From: Petrachloros mirabilis ULC683
GTDB taxonomy: Bacteria; Cyanobacteriota; Cyanobacteriia; Thermosynechococcales; Thermosynechococcaceae
Direction: 5' to 3'
Length of the DNA: 63,638 nt
NCBI RefSeq assembly: GCF_009939295.1
Contig: NZ_WVIC01000017.1
Location: 20,872 to 84,509, forward strand
Part shown: positions 45,497 to 53,382 of the stretch, one piece after another
How the letters are laid out: each line of letters begins with the position of its first letter
Numbering within the stretch: the stretch's first letter is position 1
The notes under the pieces: generated by a model
Told to the model about the DNA's origin: nothing
The model's input: only the letters and a program-made list of their open reading frames with translations
The model's database searches: none
Translations under genes and position numbers: made by a program

Positions 45497-45869
45497 TATG
45501 GCTCGACTTTCTCATCTAGCCAGAGACGTTGACTGAAATTTTGTCATCCTCTGTTAGGCTTTGCAGCTAAGCTTCCTGTACAATGACCTACTGTATTAAA
45601 TGTGTCAAACTAACTTGAACAAGATTTGGTTGGCACCACAATGATAGTTCAGCCTTCAGTCTAAGGTGCATGAGTTCTGCCGCAACGACCGTCTGACCCC
45701 ATTGATGGGACGCGATGACCAAAGCCCCCTTAGAAATTAGTGCAGATGCTCTGTGAGTCGAGGTGAGTCAGATAGCTCCTCTAGCCAACCTCTTGGGCGA
45801 CTATCCTTAGATCTACAGCCTTCTCATCAACGCCATACCCCCTGACATTGCTTAACCCCAAAATTTACT
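45497..45869. other. 373-bp leader region of serA
   Basis: No gene seen. Very short start-to-stop runs occur (for example 45715-45756) but have no supporting ribosome site. TACAAT near 45580 is a possible -10 for serA but lacks a clear -35. Confidence 0.4.
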
Positions 45870-47450
45870 ATGCCCAAGGTTCTCGTTTCCGATCCGATTG
45901 ATCCGGCTGGTCTGGAATTGCTGGCACAAGTTGCCCAAGTTGATGTTCGCACTGACTTAACGCCAGACGACCTCATTCAAACCATCCCCGCCTACGACGC
46001 CTTAATGATTCGCTCTGGAACTCGGGTCACCCAAGCCGTGATCGAAGCAGCTAACCAGCTTAAAATCATTGGCCGTGCTGGCGTGGGCGTAGACAACGTT
46101 GATGTGCCCGCAGCCACCCGCAAAGGCATTGTGGTGGTGAACTCCCCAGAAGGTAACACCGTTGCCGCTGCCGAGCATACCCTAGCATTGATGCTAGCGT
46201 TGTCACGCCATATCCCCGATGCCAATGCATCCCTTAAAACAGGGCGCTGGGATCGAAAGCGCTTTACCGGGGTTGAGGTCTACAAAAAAACCTTGGGGAT
46301 CGTAGGGCTCGGCAAAATTGGTTCCCATGTGGCTGCGGTGGCGCGCTCCCTAGGCATGAAGCTGCTGGCCTACGATCCCTATTTGTCCCAAGAGCGTGCT
46401 GAGCAGTTGGGCTGCCGCTTGGTCGAACTCGATTTCTTATTTGCTGAAGCCGATTATATTACCCTGCACCTGCCCAAAACACCTGAAACTCAACATCTCA
46501 TTAATGCCGACACCCTAGCAAAAATGAAGCCAACCACCCGCATCATTAACTGTGCGCGCGGAGGCATTATTGACGAGCAAGCTCTAGCTGAAGCCCTGAA
46601 AGTCGGACAAATCGGCGGAGCCGCCCTAGATGTATTTGAGAATGAGCCTTTAGGAGAGTCTCCTCTGTGCGCCTTGGAAGGAAATTTGGTGTTGACCCCC
46701 CACCTAGGAGCCTCCACCGAAGAAGCTCAAATCAATGTAGCCATTGATGTGGCTGAACAAATTCGAGATGTACTGCTGGGTCTGCCAGCTCGGTCGGCTG
46801 TCAATATTCCCGGTCTGAGACCCGAGTTACTAGAGCAATTAAAACCATACCTCCAACTGGCAGAAACCTTAGGCAATTTGGCTGGTCAGTTAGCAGGGGG
46901 TCGCATTGAGTCCCTAGAAATTCGTCTTCAGGGTGAGTTGGCGACCAGTGACGGCCAGCCCATTGTCATTGCTGCCCTCAAAGGTCTGCTGTCCCAAGCC
47001 CTGCGGGAGCGCGTCAACTATGTCAATGCGGCCATTGAGGCCAAAGACCGAGGTATCCGGGTCGTGGAAACCCGAGATGCATCCGCCCGAGACTACTCTG
47101 GATCGATTCACCTAGAGGCCAAGGGTCCCCTAGGGACTCGTTCGGTGACCGGAGCGCTCTTGGGTAAAGAAGAAATTCGGATCACTGATATTGATGACTT
47201 CCCCATTAACGTCGTACCGACCCGCTATATGTTGCTGACCCTGCACCGCGATATGCCGGGAATCATTGGCCAGATTGGCTCTCTTCTAGGCAGCTTTAAT
47301 GTCAATATTGCCAGTATGCAGGTTGGCCGCAAAATTGTCCGGGGTGAAGCCGTCATGGTCTTGAGTCTGGACGACCCGTTACCCGATGGCATTCTCACGG
47401 AGATCACCAAGCTTCAAGGCATTCGAGATGCTTATACCGTTAACCTGTAA
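45870..47450 (+). CDS. serA: D-3-phosphoglycerate dehydrogenase
   Basis: 526 residues, first step of serine synthesis. The NAD motif GIVGLGKIGSHVA is near 145, the catalytic Arg/Glu/His set in ARGGIIDEQAL and HLGASTEEAQ, then an intervening ASB domain and a C-terminal ACT domain (MLLTLHRDMPGIIGQIGSLL). The long form with ACT domain is typical of cyanobacteria and plants and may be inhibited by serine. Confidence 0.95.
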   Translation: MPKVLVSDPIDPAGLELLAQVAQVDVRTDLTPDDLIQTIPAYDALMIRSGTRVTQAVIEAANQLKIIGRAGVGVDNVDVPAATRKGIVVVNSPEGNTVAAAEHTLALMLALSRHIPDANASLKTGRWDRKRFTGVEVYKKTLGIVGLGKIGSHVAAVARSLGMKLLAYDPYLSQERAEQLGCRLVELDFLFAEADYITLHLPKTPETQHLINADTLAKMKPTTRIINCARGGIIDEQALAEALKVGQIGGAALDVFENEPLGESPLCALEGNLVLTPHLGASTEEAQINVAIDVAEQIRDVLLGLPARSAVNIPGLRPELLEQLKPYLQLAETLGNLAGQLAGGRIESLEIRLQGELATSDGQPIVIAALKGLLSQALRERVNYVNAAIEAKDRGIRVVETRDASARDYSGSIHLEAKGPLGTRSVTGALLGKEEIRITDIDDFPINVVPTRYMLLTLHRDMPGIIGQIGSLLGSFNVNIASMQVGRKIVRGEAVMVLSLDDPLPDGILTEITKLQGIRDAYTVNL

Positions 47451-47513
47451 CCGTTAATCCGCAGTGGATCCTCGATGACGGCGTGAATCGGCACGCTATG
47501 ACATGTGACAAAT

Positions 47514-47587
47514 TATAGCGATGGCCATTACGCTTAGGACATCAGCCCCTTCCAGCTTCAAAACTGGGACAGCGCAATGGCGGTATA
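47514..47587. repeat. Possible small inverted-end repeat
   Basis: TATAGCGATGGCCATT at the left and, reversed, TATACCGCCATTGCGC at the right give imperfect inverted ends 74 bp apart. It resembles short cyanobacterial palindromic repeats but only one copy is in the window. Confidence 0.3.
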
Positions 47588-47714
47588 GTCATCGTTCTAA
47601 GCCTGCAAGTCACGTCCTAATCGTTCTGGCGATGCCTAAATGACATCTGGGTCTGACCTTATTGAGTGTAGCTCAGCTCTCTCAGACCGCTGGGGGAGTG
47701 AGTCATAGGAGACA

Positions 47715-48614
47715 ATGAATCAATCCTGGTGGGAATTTCAGGTCACAGGTGAGCCCTCACTCGAAGAGCTACTTTTTTGGCGGCTGCAAACCTTGGGTGC
47801 CCAAGGAACAGCCAGTCAAGTGATCGGACAAATGGTGCGGCTGACGGTCTATGTGCCCCACCCTCAGATATCTGAAGAAACCCTGACGCAATTGGCTCAG
47901 CAGCTTCAGGCCGATGCTCTTACCCTAGGCTATACATCGCCAACCGTGGGGTGGCAAATTATTCATGAAGAGGATTGGGCTCAGAGTTGGAAAGCCTTCT
48001 GGCATATACAGCCCGTGGGAAAGCGGTTGCTCATTTGTCCAGAGTGGCAAACCCCGCCCCCCACAGATCGCCTAGTGTTGCGCCTCAATCCTGGATCTGC
48101 CTTTGGAACAGGGGAACATGCCACCACTCAACTGTGCTTGCTAGCCTTAGAAGCACAGGCTTTGACAGGCACCATCCTAGCTGATATTGGCTGTGGTTCA
48201 GGAATTTTATCCGTTGCTGCCCTGCTCTTGGGAGCCGATCAAGTTTATGCCGTCGATACCGATCCCCTGGCTGTAGATGCCGCTCAAGCTGGGCGAGATT
48301 TGAATGGCTTCACACCCAAGCAGATGACTGTTGCCCAAGGCAGCATCGAACAACTTGCACAGAGGCTGCCTCAGCCCGTAGATGGTTTTTGCTGCAATAT
48401 TTTAGCTGAGGTGATTTTGCGCCTCATTCCCCAGTTCCATGAAATCACCCAGCCGGGAAGCTGGGGGATTCTCAGTGGGCTTTTGGCTGCCCAAGGCGCT
48501 CAGATCGCCGATGTACTCCAGGGGTATGGCTGGCATGTGGTTCAAGAGCAATATCTGGGGGACTGGTGTTGCTTACAAATTCAACGAACTGATGCCTTAA
48601 GTCAGGCCGCCTAG
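47715..48614 (+). CDS. prmA: Ribosomal protein L11 methyltransferase
   Basis: 299 residues. SAM site DIGCGSGILSVAALLLGA near 157, GSAFGTGEHATTQLCL just before it (PrmA-specific) and CNILAEVILRLIPQ as the NPPY-equivalent region. SD AGGAGA seven bases before the ATG. Trimethylates L11 in the 50S subunit. Confidence 0.93.
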   Translation: MNQSWWEFQVTGEPSLEELLFWRLQTLGAQGTASQVIGQMVRLTVYVPHPQISEETLTQLAQQLQADALTLGYTSPTVGWQIIHEEDWAQSWKAFWHIQPVGKRLLICPEWQTPPPTDRLVLRLNPGSAFGTGEHATTQLCLLALEAQALTGTILADIGCGSGILSVAALLLGADQVYAVDTDPLAVDAAQAGRDLNGFTPKQMTVAQGSIEQLAQRLPQPVDGFCCNILAEVILRLIPQFHEITQPGSWGILSGLLAAQGAQIADVLQGYGWHVVQEQYLGDWCCLQIQRTDALSQAA

Positions 48615-48624
48615 GGTTCTGTTA

Positions 48625-48792
48625 GAGGCCGTTTGAAAAGCCTCATTCATCCCTGCATTAGCCCCCCCGACCCCCCAAAATTGGGGGGAGAAAGCCATAA
48701 ACTCTGACCATTTCCCCCAGAGTTACGCCCTGCGGGCACGCTGCGCGAGGGGGGGGCGAGTGCAAGGTCTAAGCAACTTCTCAAACAGGCTC
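48625..48792. mobile_element. Family A miniature element, copy 3
   Basis: Left end GAGGCCGTTTGAAAAG, right end (reverse complement) GAGCCTGTTTGAGAAG, flanked by TTA at 48622-48624 and 48793-48795. The interior shares CCCTGCATTAGCCCCCCC with the fadN copy. It is 168 bp because the middle also holds GCCCTGCGGGCACGCTGCGC, a common cyanobacterial repeat. It starts 10 bp after the prmA stop. Confidence 0.75.
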
Positions 48793-48798
48793 TTAGGA

Positions 48799-48829
48799 AA
48801 ATTTTGAAGGGTATAACCCTTCAAAATTT
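48799..48829. terminator. Perfect 14-bp stem, 3-base loop
   Basis: AAATTTTGAAGGGT, ATA, ACCCTTCAAAATTT. It lies between convergent prmA and the His-tailed chelatase gene. Could terminate prmA transcription; the T run is part of the stem itself. Confidence 0.5.
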
Positions 48830-48905
48830 AACCCCCATCAAAGCTGACAGATCACTAGTGCTTTGTTAGCCTTGAATTTATGAGCCTGGGATAGAGAAGG
48901 GGTTA

Positions 48906-48937
48906 TTATTTTGGGATTTTCAACCCCCAAAATAATT
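48906..48937. terminator. Hairpin after the ferrochelatase-like gene
   Basis: ATTATTTTGGG pairs with CCCAAAATAAT around a ~10-base loop just beyond the stop codon of the minus-strand gene. On the minus strand it is followed by AACCCC rather than a T run, so it may act as a 3' stabilising hairpin. Confidence 0.4.
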
Positions 48938-48949
48938 CTTGACAGACCA

Positions 48950-50170
48950 CTAGTGATGATGATGATGATGCCCATCATGGTTGGTGTTGGTATGCAGGGG
49001 TACTAAAGCGGGGGGCGCTTGTGTAGACAGGAGCGCCTCAATTTGAGCATCAGCCCAGCCCGCTGCCATCGCCAAGAAATGGGGATGATCGTTGACGCAG
49101 GCCATTTGGACAGAGCTGACTTGGGGGTATTTGCGCTCCAGATTGTGAATGATGTGGTGGACATCTAAAAGGGTTTCATGATTTTCTGTGGCAAACCCAA
49201 TGGGCATAAATACAATGGCTTTTGCCCCCAACTCAATCAGGTTGCGAGCCGCCTGGTAGGCATTGGGCTGAGTCCATTCAATTAAGGGGGTGTCATGGTT
49301 AAGCCAGCCTACTGAAATCAATGGATAGCGATGAACCAGTTCGTCGCGCACCTTGTCATATAGGGCTTGACTCTCCGCGATGCCAGAAACAAAGCCCTTG
49401 GCTTTATGGGGGCAGCCGTGATTCATGAGCACAATGCCAATCTGAGAAGGTAAATACTGCGCAATCAAGTCCTGTTGAATTTTAGATTCGACTAGATTGG
49501 CCGTGAGCTGGATATAGTCGGGTCGATCATAAAAGGAGGGAATATAGCGAATTTGCTGAGGCCACTGCTCTGAATGGCTCTGGAGCTTAGAAAGGGCTTG
49601 ATTCACTTGCTCTACCGCGATACCACTGGTGAAGATAGAATCGACGACTAGCAAAGGATAGATCAGAAGTCGATCAAATCCTTGTTGGTGAATGTCTACT
49701 AAGACTTGATCGGGTAAGAAGGGGGGACAAAAGTTAAAGGCCTTAAAGACCTGGACGCGATCGCCCCAGCGAAACTGCAAATGCTGCTCAATTCCCGCTC
49801 GTTGCTGCTCAAAGATGGCATTGTGGGGAGAGATAAAGTTGTTGTGCTGATGACTCCACTCATGGAGGTCAAATATGGCTAACAGTTTGGCAATGGGGGG
49901 ATAGAGCCAAGTCGGCACGGGAGCGAACTTGGCTGTCAGCAAGTTGAGGGCTTGCTCGTTGTAGTTGGCGAAGTCTTCGTAGCGCTCAACTTCTCCGTAG
50001 CCCATGAGCAAGACGGCGACTCGGCCATCTAGGTTAGCCTGGTGATGATTGGATCGAATTTTTTCTGGTGTTGCAACCACGCTGTCCTCCTTCAAGGCCA
50101 TCGGAACTGAATTGGGTAAGATTTGGGACATCCAGTGCTGAAGTGCTTGCCGCTTTGGTCGTTGGGTCAC
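48950..50170 (-). CDS. Ferrochelatase-family protein with natural His-rich C-terminus
   Basis: 406 residues. Both halves of the class II chelatase fold are visible: VAVLLMGYGEVERYEDFANY near 50 and VLMNHGCPHKAKGF near 245, with the His of NHG and PIGFATENHETLLDVHHI near 330, matching the His and Glu regions of HemH. The length and the N-terminal extension differ from HemH. The C-terminus ends in HDGHHHHHH followed by the stop. It may insert or carry a metal other than iron (Co, Ni) or be a metal-responsive HemH paralogue. The start is uncertain: an internal ATG (MALKEDSVVATPE) is a plausible alternative. Confidence 0.7.
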   Translation of the reverse strand: MTQRPKRQALQHWMSQILPNSVPMALKEDSVVATPEKIRSNHHQANLDGRVAVLLMGYGEVERYEDFANYNEQALNLLTAKFAPVPTWLYPPIAKLLAIFDLHEWSHQHNNFISPHNAIFEQQRAGIEQHLQFRWGDRVQVFKAFNFCPPFLPDQVLVDIHQQGFDRLLIYPLLVVDSIFTSGIAVEQVNQALSKLQSHSEQWPQQIRYIPSFYDRPDYIQLTANLVESKIQQDLIAQYLPSQIGIVLMNHGCPHKAKGFVSGIAESQALYDKVRDELVHRYPLISVGWLNHDTPLIEWTQPNAYQAARNLIELGAKAIVFMPIGFATENHETLLDVHHIIHNLERKYPQVSSVQMACVNDHPHFLAMAAGWADAQIEALLSTQAPPALVPLHTNTNHDGHHHHHH

Positions 50171-50221
50171 TTAGCTTCAGGCATTTATAACCGCTGGACG
50201 ATTGTCTCTCCTTAGCCTAGC

Positions 50222-50276
50222 ATCCCCTCCGGGGGGATAGGGCGGGGGTCGCCTATAAACAGGGCTGAGGCGACCC
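50222..50276. repeat. Two GC hairpins between divergent genes
   Basis: ATCCCC/GGGGAT (50222-50238) and GGGTCGCCT/AGGCGACCC (50246-50276). They lie in the 289-bp gap before the S1 gene. Probably short palindromic repeats; no operator is recognised. Confidence 0.5.
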
Positions 50277-50459
50277 TCCTCCATCTGAGCAGTTGGGCTC
50301 AGTCTTGTGAAGTGTGGGAGCCGGATGGGCGGGTAACTCATGGTTATGATTCAGAGTATGAATGCCCCATCCCTGAAAATTGCTAGCATCGCTATAAGAA
50401 TCGCTAAACCTTGCTATAGAGTAGAAGGGATAACCTTCAGATAAAGATAGAAAAGTACT

Positions 50460-51329
50460 TTGACTTTTTCAGCAGATGAGTTTGCCCGCGCCCTAGCACA
50501 ACACGACTATGTGTTTGAAGTTGGCGAAACGGTGCGGGGCACGGTCATTCAACATGACAATGAAGGCGCTTATGTCGATATTGGGGGGAAAGCGGCGGCG
50601 TTTATTCCCAAGACAGAGCTGTCGATTCAGGCCACCCGCAACTTAGCTGAGAGTTTGCCCCTCCAGGAGACCCATGATTTTTTGATTATTCGGGGACAGG
50701 ATGCTGAAGGTCAGGTGTTGCTGTCGATTCGCCGATTGGAAATTCAAGCGCTCTGGGCGCGCTTAGAGCAGCAAGCTGCTGATAATCAAACCCTGCAAGT
50801 CTGGGTCACGGGGGTGAATAAAGGCGGGGTGACGGTTGATGTTGAAGGTCTACGGGGCTTTATTCCGCGCTCTCATCTTGCGGAACGGGGGGCTCTGGAA
50901 GCGTTGGTGGGCAGCCAGCTCATGGTCAGCTTTTTAGAAGTCGATCCCAACCGTAATAAGCTGGTGTTGTCCAATCGGTTGGCGATGCGCTCGTCTCGGA
51001 TGGAAGAGCTAGAAATTGGACAACTGGTGCGGGGGACGGTTACAGATTTAAAGCCCTATGGGGCGTTTATTGACTTGAATGGCATTACAGCTTTGCTGCA
51101 CATCAAAGAGGTGAGCCAAAATTATATTGCTTCGCTGCCGGAGGTTCTGAAAGTAGGGCAATCTATTCAGGCGGTGGTTTTGGATTTAGATCCAGGGCGC
51201 AGCCGAATTTCTCTGTCTACCAAGGCTTTAGAAAATCAAGCGGGGGAAATCCTTGACAATTGGGAACAGGTGATGGCTGAGGCGGAGGTGCGCGCACACC
51301 GCTTCCAAGACAAACTCAAACAAGCCTAG
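50460..51329 (+). CDS. S1 RNA-binding domain protein (ribosomal protein S1 paralogue)
   Basis: 289 residues from a TTG start (MTFSADEFARAL). Three S1 domains: about 20-90 (GTVIQHDNEGAYVDIGGK), 100-165 (VTGVNKGGVTVDVEGLRGFI) and 180-250 (GTVTDLKPYGAFIDLNGI). Cyanobacteria carry two S1-type proteins, a ~320-aa Rps1a and this shorter Rps1b-like form; it binds pyrimidine-rich mRNA leaders. It ends 13 bp before the RDD gene. Confidence 0.85.
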   Translation: MTFSADEFARALAQHDYVFEVGETVRGTVIQHDNEGAYVDIGGKAAAFIPKTELSIQATRNLAESLPLQETHDFLIIRGQDAEGQVLLSIRRLEIQALWARLEQQAADNQTLQVWVTGVNKGGVTVDVEGLRGFIPRSHLAERGALEALVGSQLMVSFLEVDPNRNKLVLSNRLAMRSSRMEELEIGQLVRGTVTDLKPYGAFIDLNGITALLHIKEVSQNYIASLPEVLKVGQSIQAVVLDLDPGRSRISLSTKALENQAGEILDNWEQVMAEAEVRAHRFQDKLKQA

Positions 51330-51342
51330 TGCCTTTTTGATC

Positions 51343-53091
51343 ATGGCTGACGCTTTGCAACTTGAGCATTCTATTCCCAGTCTATCTGCTGGCAATATAG
51401 TTAGCGTGGCGTTCCAAGTCTATCAGCAACAGCGGGGGGTTTACTTTACCAAAAGTTTGCTTGCTCATCTGTGGGTTTATTTGACGTTGATTGGCTTGGT
51501 GGGAGTGGGGATGTTGGCGGTGGGGGTCATGTCTGCCATGGTGTCAGACGTACTCTCGGAGATGATGCAGCTCCAGATCATGCTTGTGGTCGCTTTAATG
51601 GTGACTCTTTTGGTACTTCATGCTCTGGGTCGGTTTTGGGCGGCAGGGGGGTTGTTATCTCGGGTCGCGTTTCTGAGTCTGCAAGGGCAAGTGGAGCCGG
51701 ATGAGGTCGCCCGGACTCAGATTTTTGGCCGCAGTTGGAGTTATTTGCTAGCTGTCCTGATTACGGGGCTCCTGCTGCTGTTGATGTATGGGGGCATTGC
51801 TTTAAGTGGTTACATCATCTTTGTCACCACCCTTCCCCTATGGGAAATGGGGTGGGCGGCCATAGATGACTTAGAGACAGGATTTTTGTTTTTTACAGTG
51901 CTGTCTCTGCTGGGACTAGGACTTCTGTTAGGGTTGGGATTGCTGACTTATTACGTGACGGCACGTCTGTGGCTGTTTGACGTGGTTCTGGCGGTGGAAG
52001 AGGGGGTTTCGCCTTGGGAGGCGGTTCTCCGCAGTTGGCAGGTCACCCATGGCCACGGCTGGAAAATGACGGCAATTCTGTTTACGGGCACTCTGGTGAC
52101 GATGCCAATCTTGATGGTGGCGACGTTGTTTAATTTCTTTGTGCCGGTGGCCAGTATCGTGGTGAATATTCTGTTGTTCCCGCTGTGGCAGGTGACGAAG
52201 GCGGTGGCGTATCACGATCTGGTTAGTGTGCGCGAAGGGCTCACGTTTGACCTGACGCTGGCGGCTCCACACCCGCGAGAGTCTCTGCGACGAGTGGCTC
52301 TGCAAACCCCTGAAAGTGTCTCTTTAGACTTTGCGCTGGGGGGAATTGGCAGTCGGGCGTTAGCTTGGTTTTTGGATCAGGCTTTGATTGGGTTGGGGGT
52401 GATGCTGTTTTGGTATGTGGGGGCGTTGGTTTATTTTTATGCGCTTCTGCCTGGGTTGACTGAAATGCTGGCGGTTGATGTGGATACGCTGAATCTCTGG
52501 GGGGTTGCGATCGCAGCCCTTCTCACTTACGCCTTCAGTAACGGCTACTACATTGCTTTTGAAACCCTGTGGCGGGGGCAAACCCCAGGCAAGCGATTTG
52601 CCCAAATTCGAGTCATCTGTGACAATGGCCAACCCGTCAGCATTCGGGAAGCAAGTCTCAGAAGCTTAATGGGTCCACTTGATCTGGGTCTTTTTTGGAT
52701 CGGCGTGCTGCTTATTATTGGCAGTAGATCTGAAAAACGGCTGGGAGACATGGCTGCAGGCACCCTCGTCATTCAGGATGAAAAGACCGTCACGCGGCAG
52801 CGGGGCACAAGCGACCCCCCCCACTCGTCCTCTGCCCAGAGAGTCGCTGACCAGATGGTCAGCCAGGACTGGCTGCGTGATCTAACCCTGGATCAATACC
52901 TAATCCTGCGGAACTTCTTAGCCTATCAACACCAGCTTTCCAAGAGCCATCGCCGCCAAGTGACTCTCCGCCTCACCCAGCAACTTCAGAGCCTAATGGC
53001 AGCAGACACCCCGAGATACCCCTTTGAAATTGGCGATCCCGATCTGATTGTTGCCACATACTTGGCCTACCGACAAGTTCATCACCTCTAG
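51343..53091 (+). CDS. RDD-family membrane protein
   Basis: 582 residues from the ATG at 51343. The N-terminal half has about six membrane helices in the style of DUF-type glycerophosphoryl/YciC regions. A C-terminal RDD domain follows (about 325-470; GIGSRALAWFLDQALIGLGV, GQTPGKRFAQIRVI), then a ~110-residue soluble helical tail. RDD proteins are thought to be ion or Na+/H+ related transporters in some bacteria; here unproven. Confidence 0.82.
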   Translation: MADALQLEHSIPSLSAGNIVSVAFQVYQQQRGVYFTKSLLAHLWVYLTLIGLVGVGMLAVGVMSAMVSDVLSEMMQLQIMLVVALMVTLLVLHALGRFWAAGGLLSRVAFLSLQGQVEPDEVARTQIFGRSWSYLLAVLITGLLLLLMYGGIALSGYIIFVTTLPLWEMGWAAIDDLETGFLFFTVLSLLGLGLLLGLGLLTYYVTARLWLFDVVLAVEEGVSPWEAVLRSWQVTHGHGWKMTAILFTGTLVTMPILMVATLFNFFVPVASIVVNILLFPLWQVTKAVAYHDLVSVREGLTFDLTLAAPHPRESLRRVALQTPESVSLDFALGGIGSRALAWFLDQALIGLGVMLFWYVGALVYFYALLPGLTEMLAVDVDTLNLWGVAIAALLTYAFSNGYYIAFETLWRGQTPGKRFAQIRVICDNGQPVSIREASLRSLMGPLDLGLFWIGVLLIIGSRSEKRLGDMAAGTLVIQDEKTVTRQRGTSDPPHSSSAQRVADQMVSQDWLRDLTLDQYLILRNFLAYQHQLSKSHRRQVTLRLTQQLQSLMAADTPRYPFEIGDPDLIVATYLAYRQVHHL

Positions 53092-53147
53092 CACTTTGCG
53101 TCATAGTTGAGCCCTACATCCCATGTTTTAGCTCACTCCAACCGAAA

Positions 53148-53255
53148 TATAGCGGTTCTCACCTGAGTGAGGTACGGGGTGTGGGGGTTCCACCCCCACG
53201 CAGGGGGCAGTGCCCCCTGCACCCCATGTACTCCATTGATCTGTAAACCGCTATA
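53148..53255. mobile_element. Family C 108-bp palindromic element, copy 3
   Basis: TATAGCGGTT to AACCGCTATA in the gap between the convergent RDD and metH genes. Differs from copy 2 at only a few bases; the central hairpin loop reads TTCC instead of GGAA. Confidence 0.9.
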
Positions 53256-53382
53256 CTAGGCTTCCATAGCTGAACCTACTACGGTATTCAGCTTAATCAG
53301 GAGATCAGGGTGTCGATCTTGGAACCCATATCTGATCCGCCAACCGGGCAACGTCAACGGAGCAATGATCGGGAACTCACCA

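Noticed and set aside
48950-48985. His tail as a cloning artefact
   Set aside because: It is continuous with natural flanking sequence and mixes CAT and CAC codons, and a natural GHHHH tail fits a metal protein.
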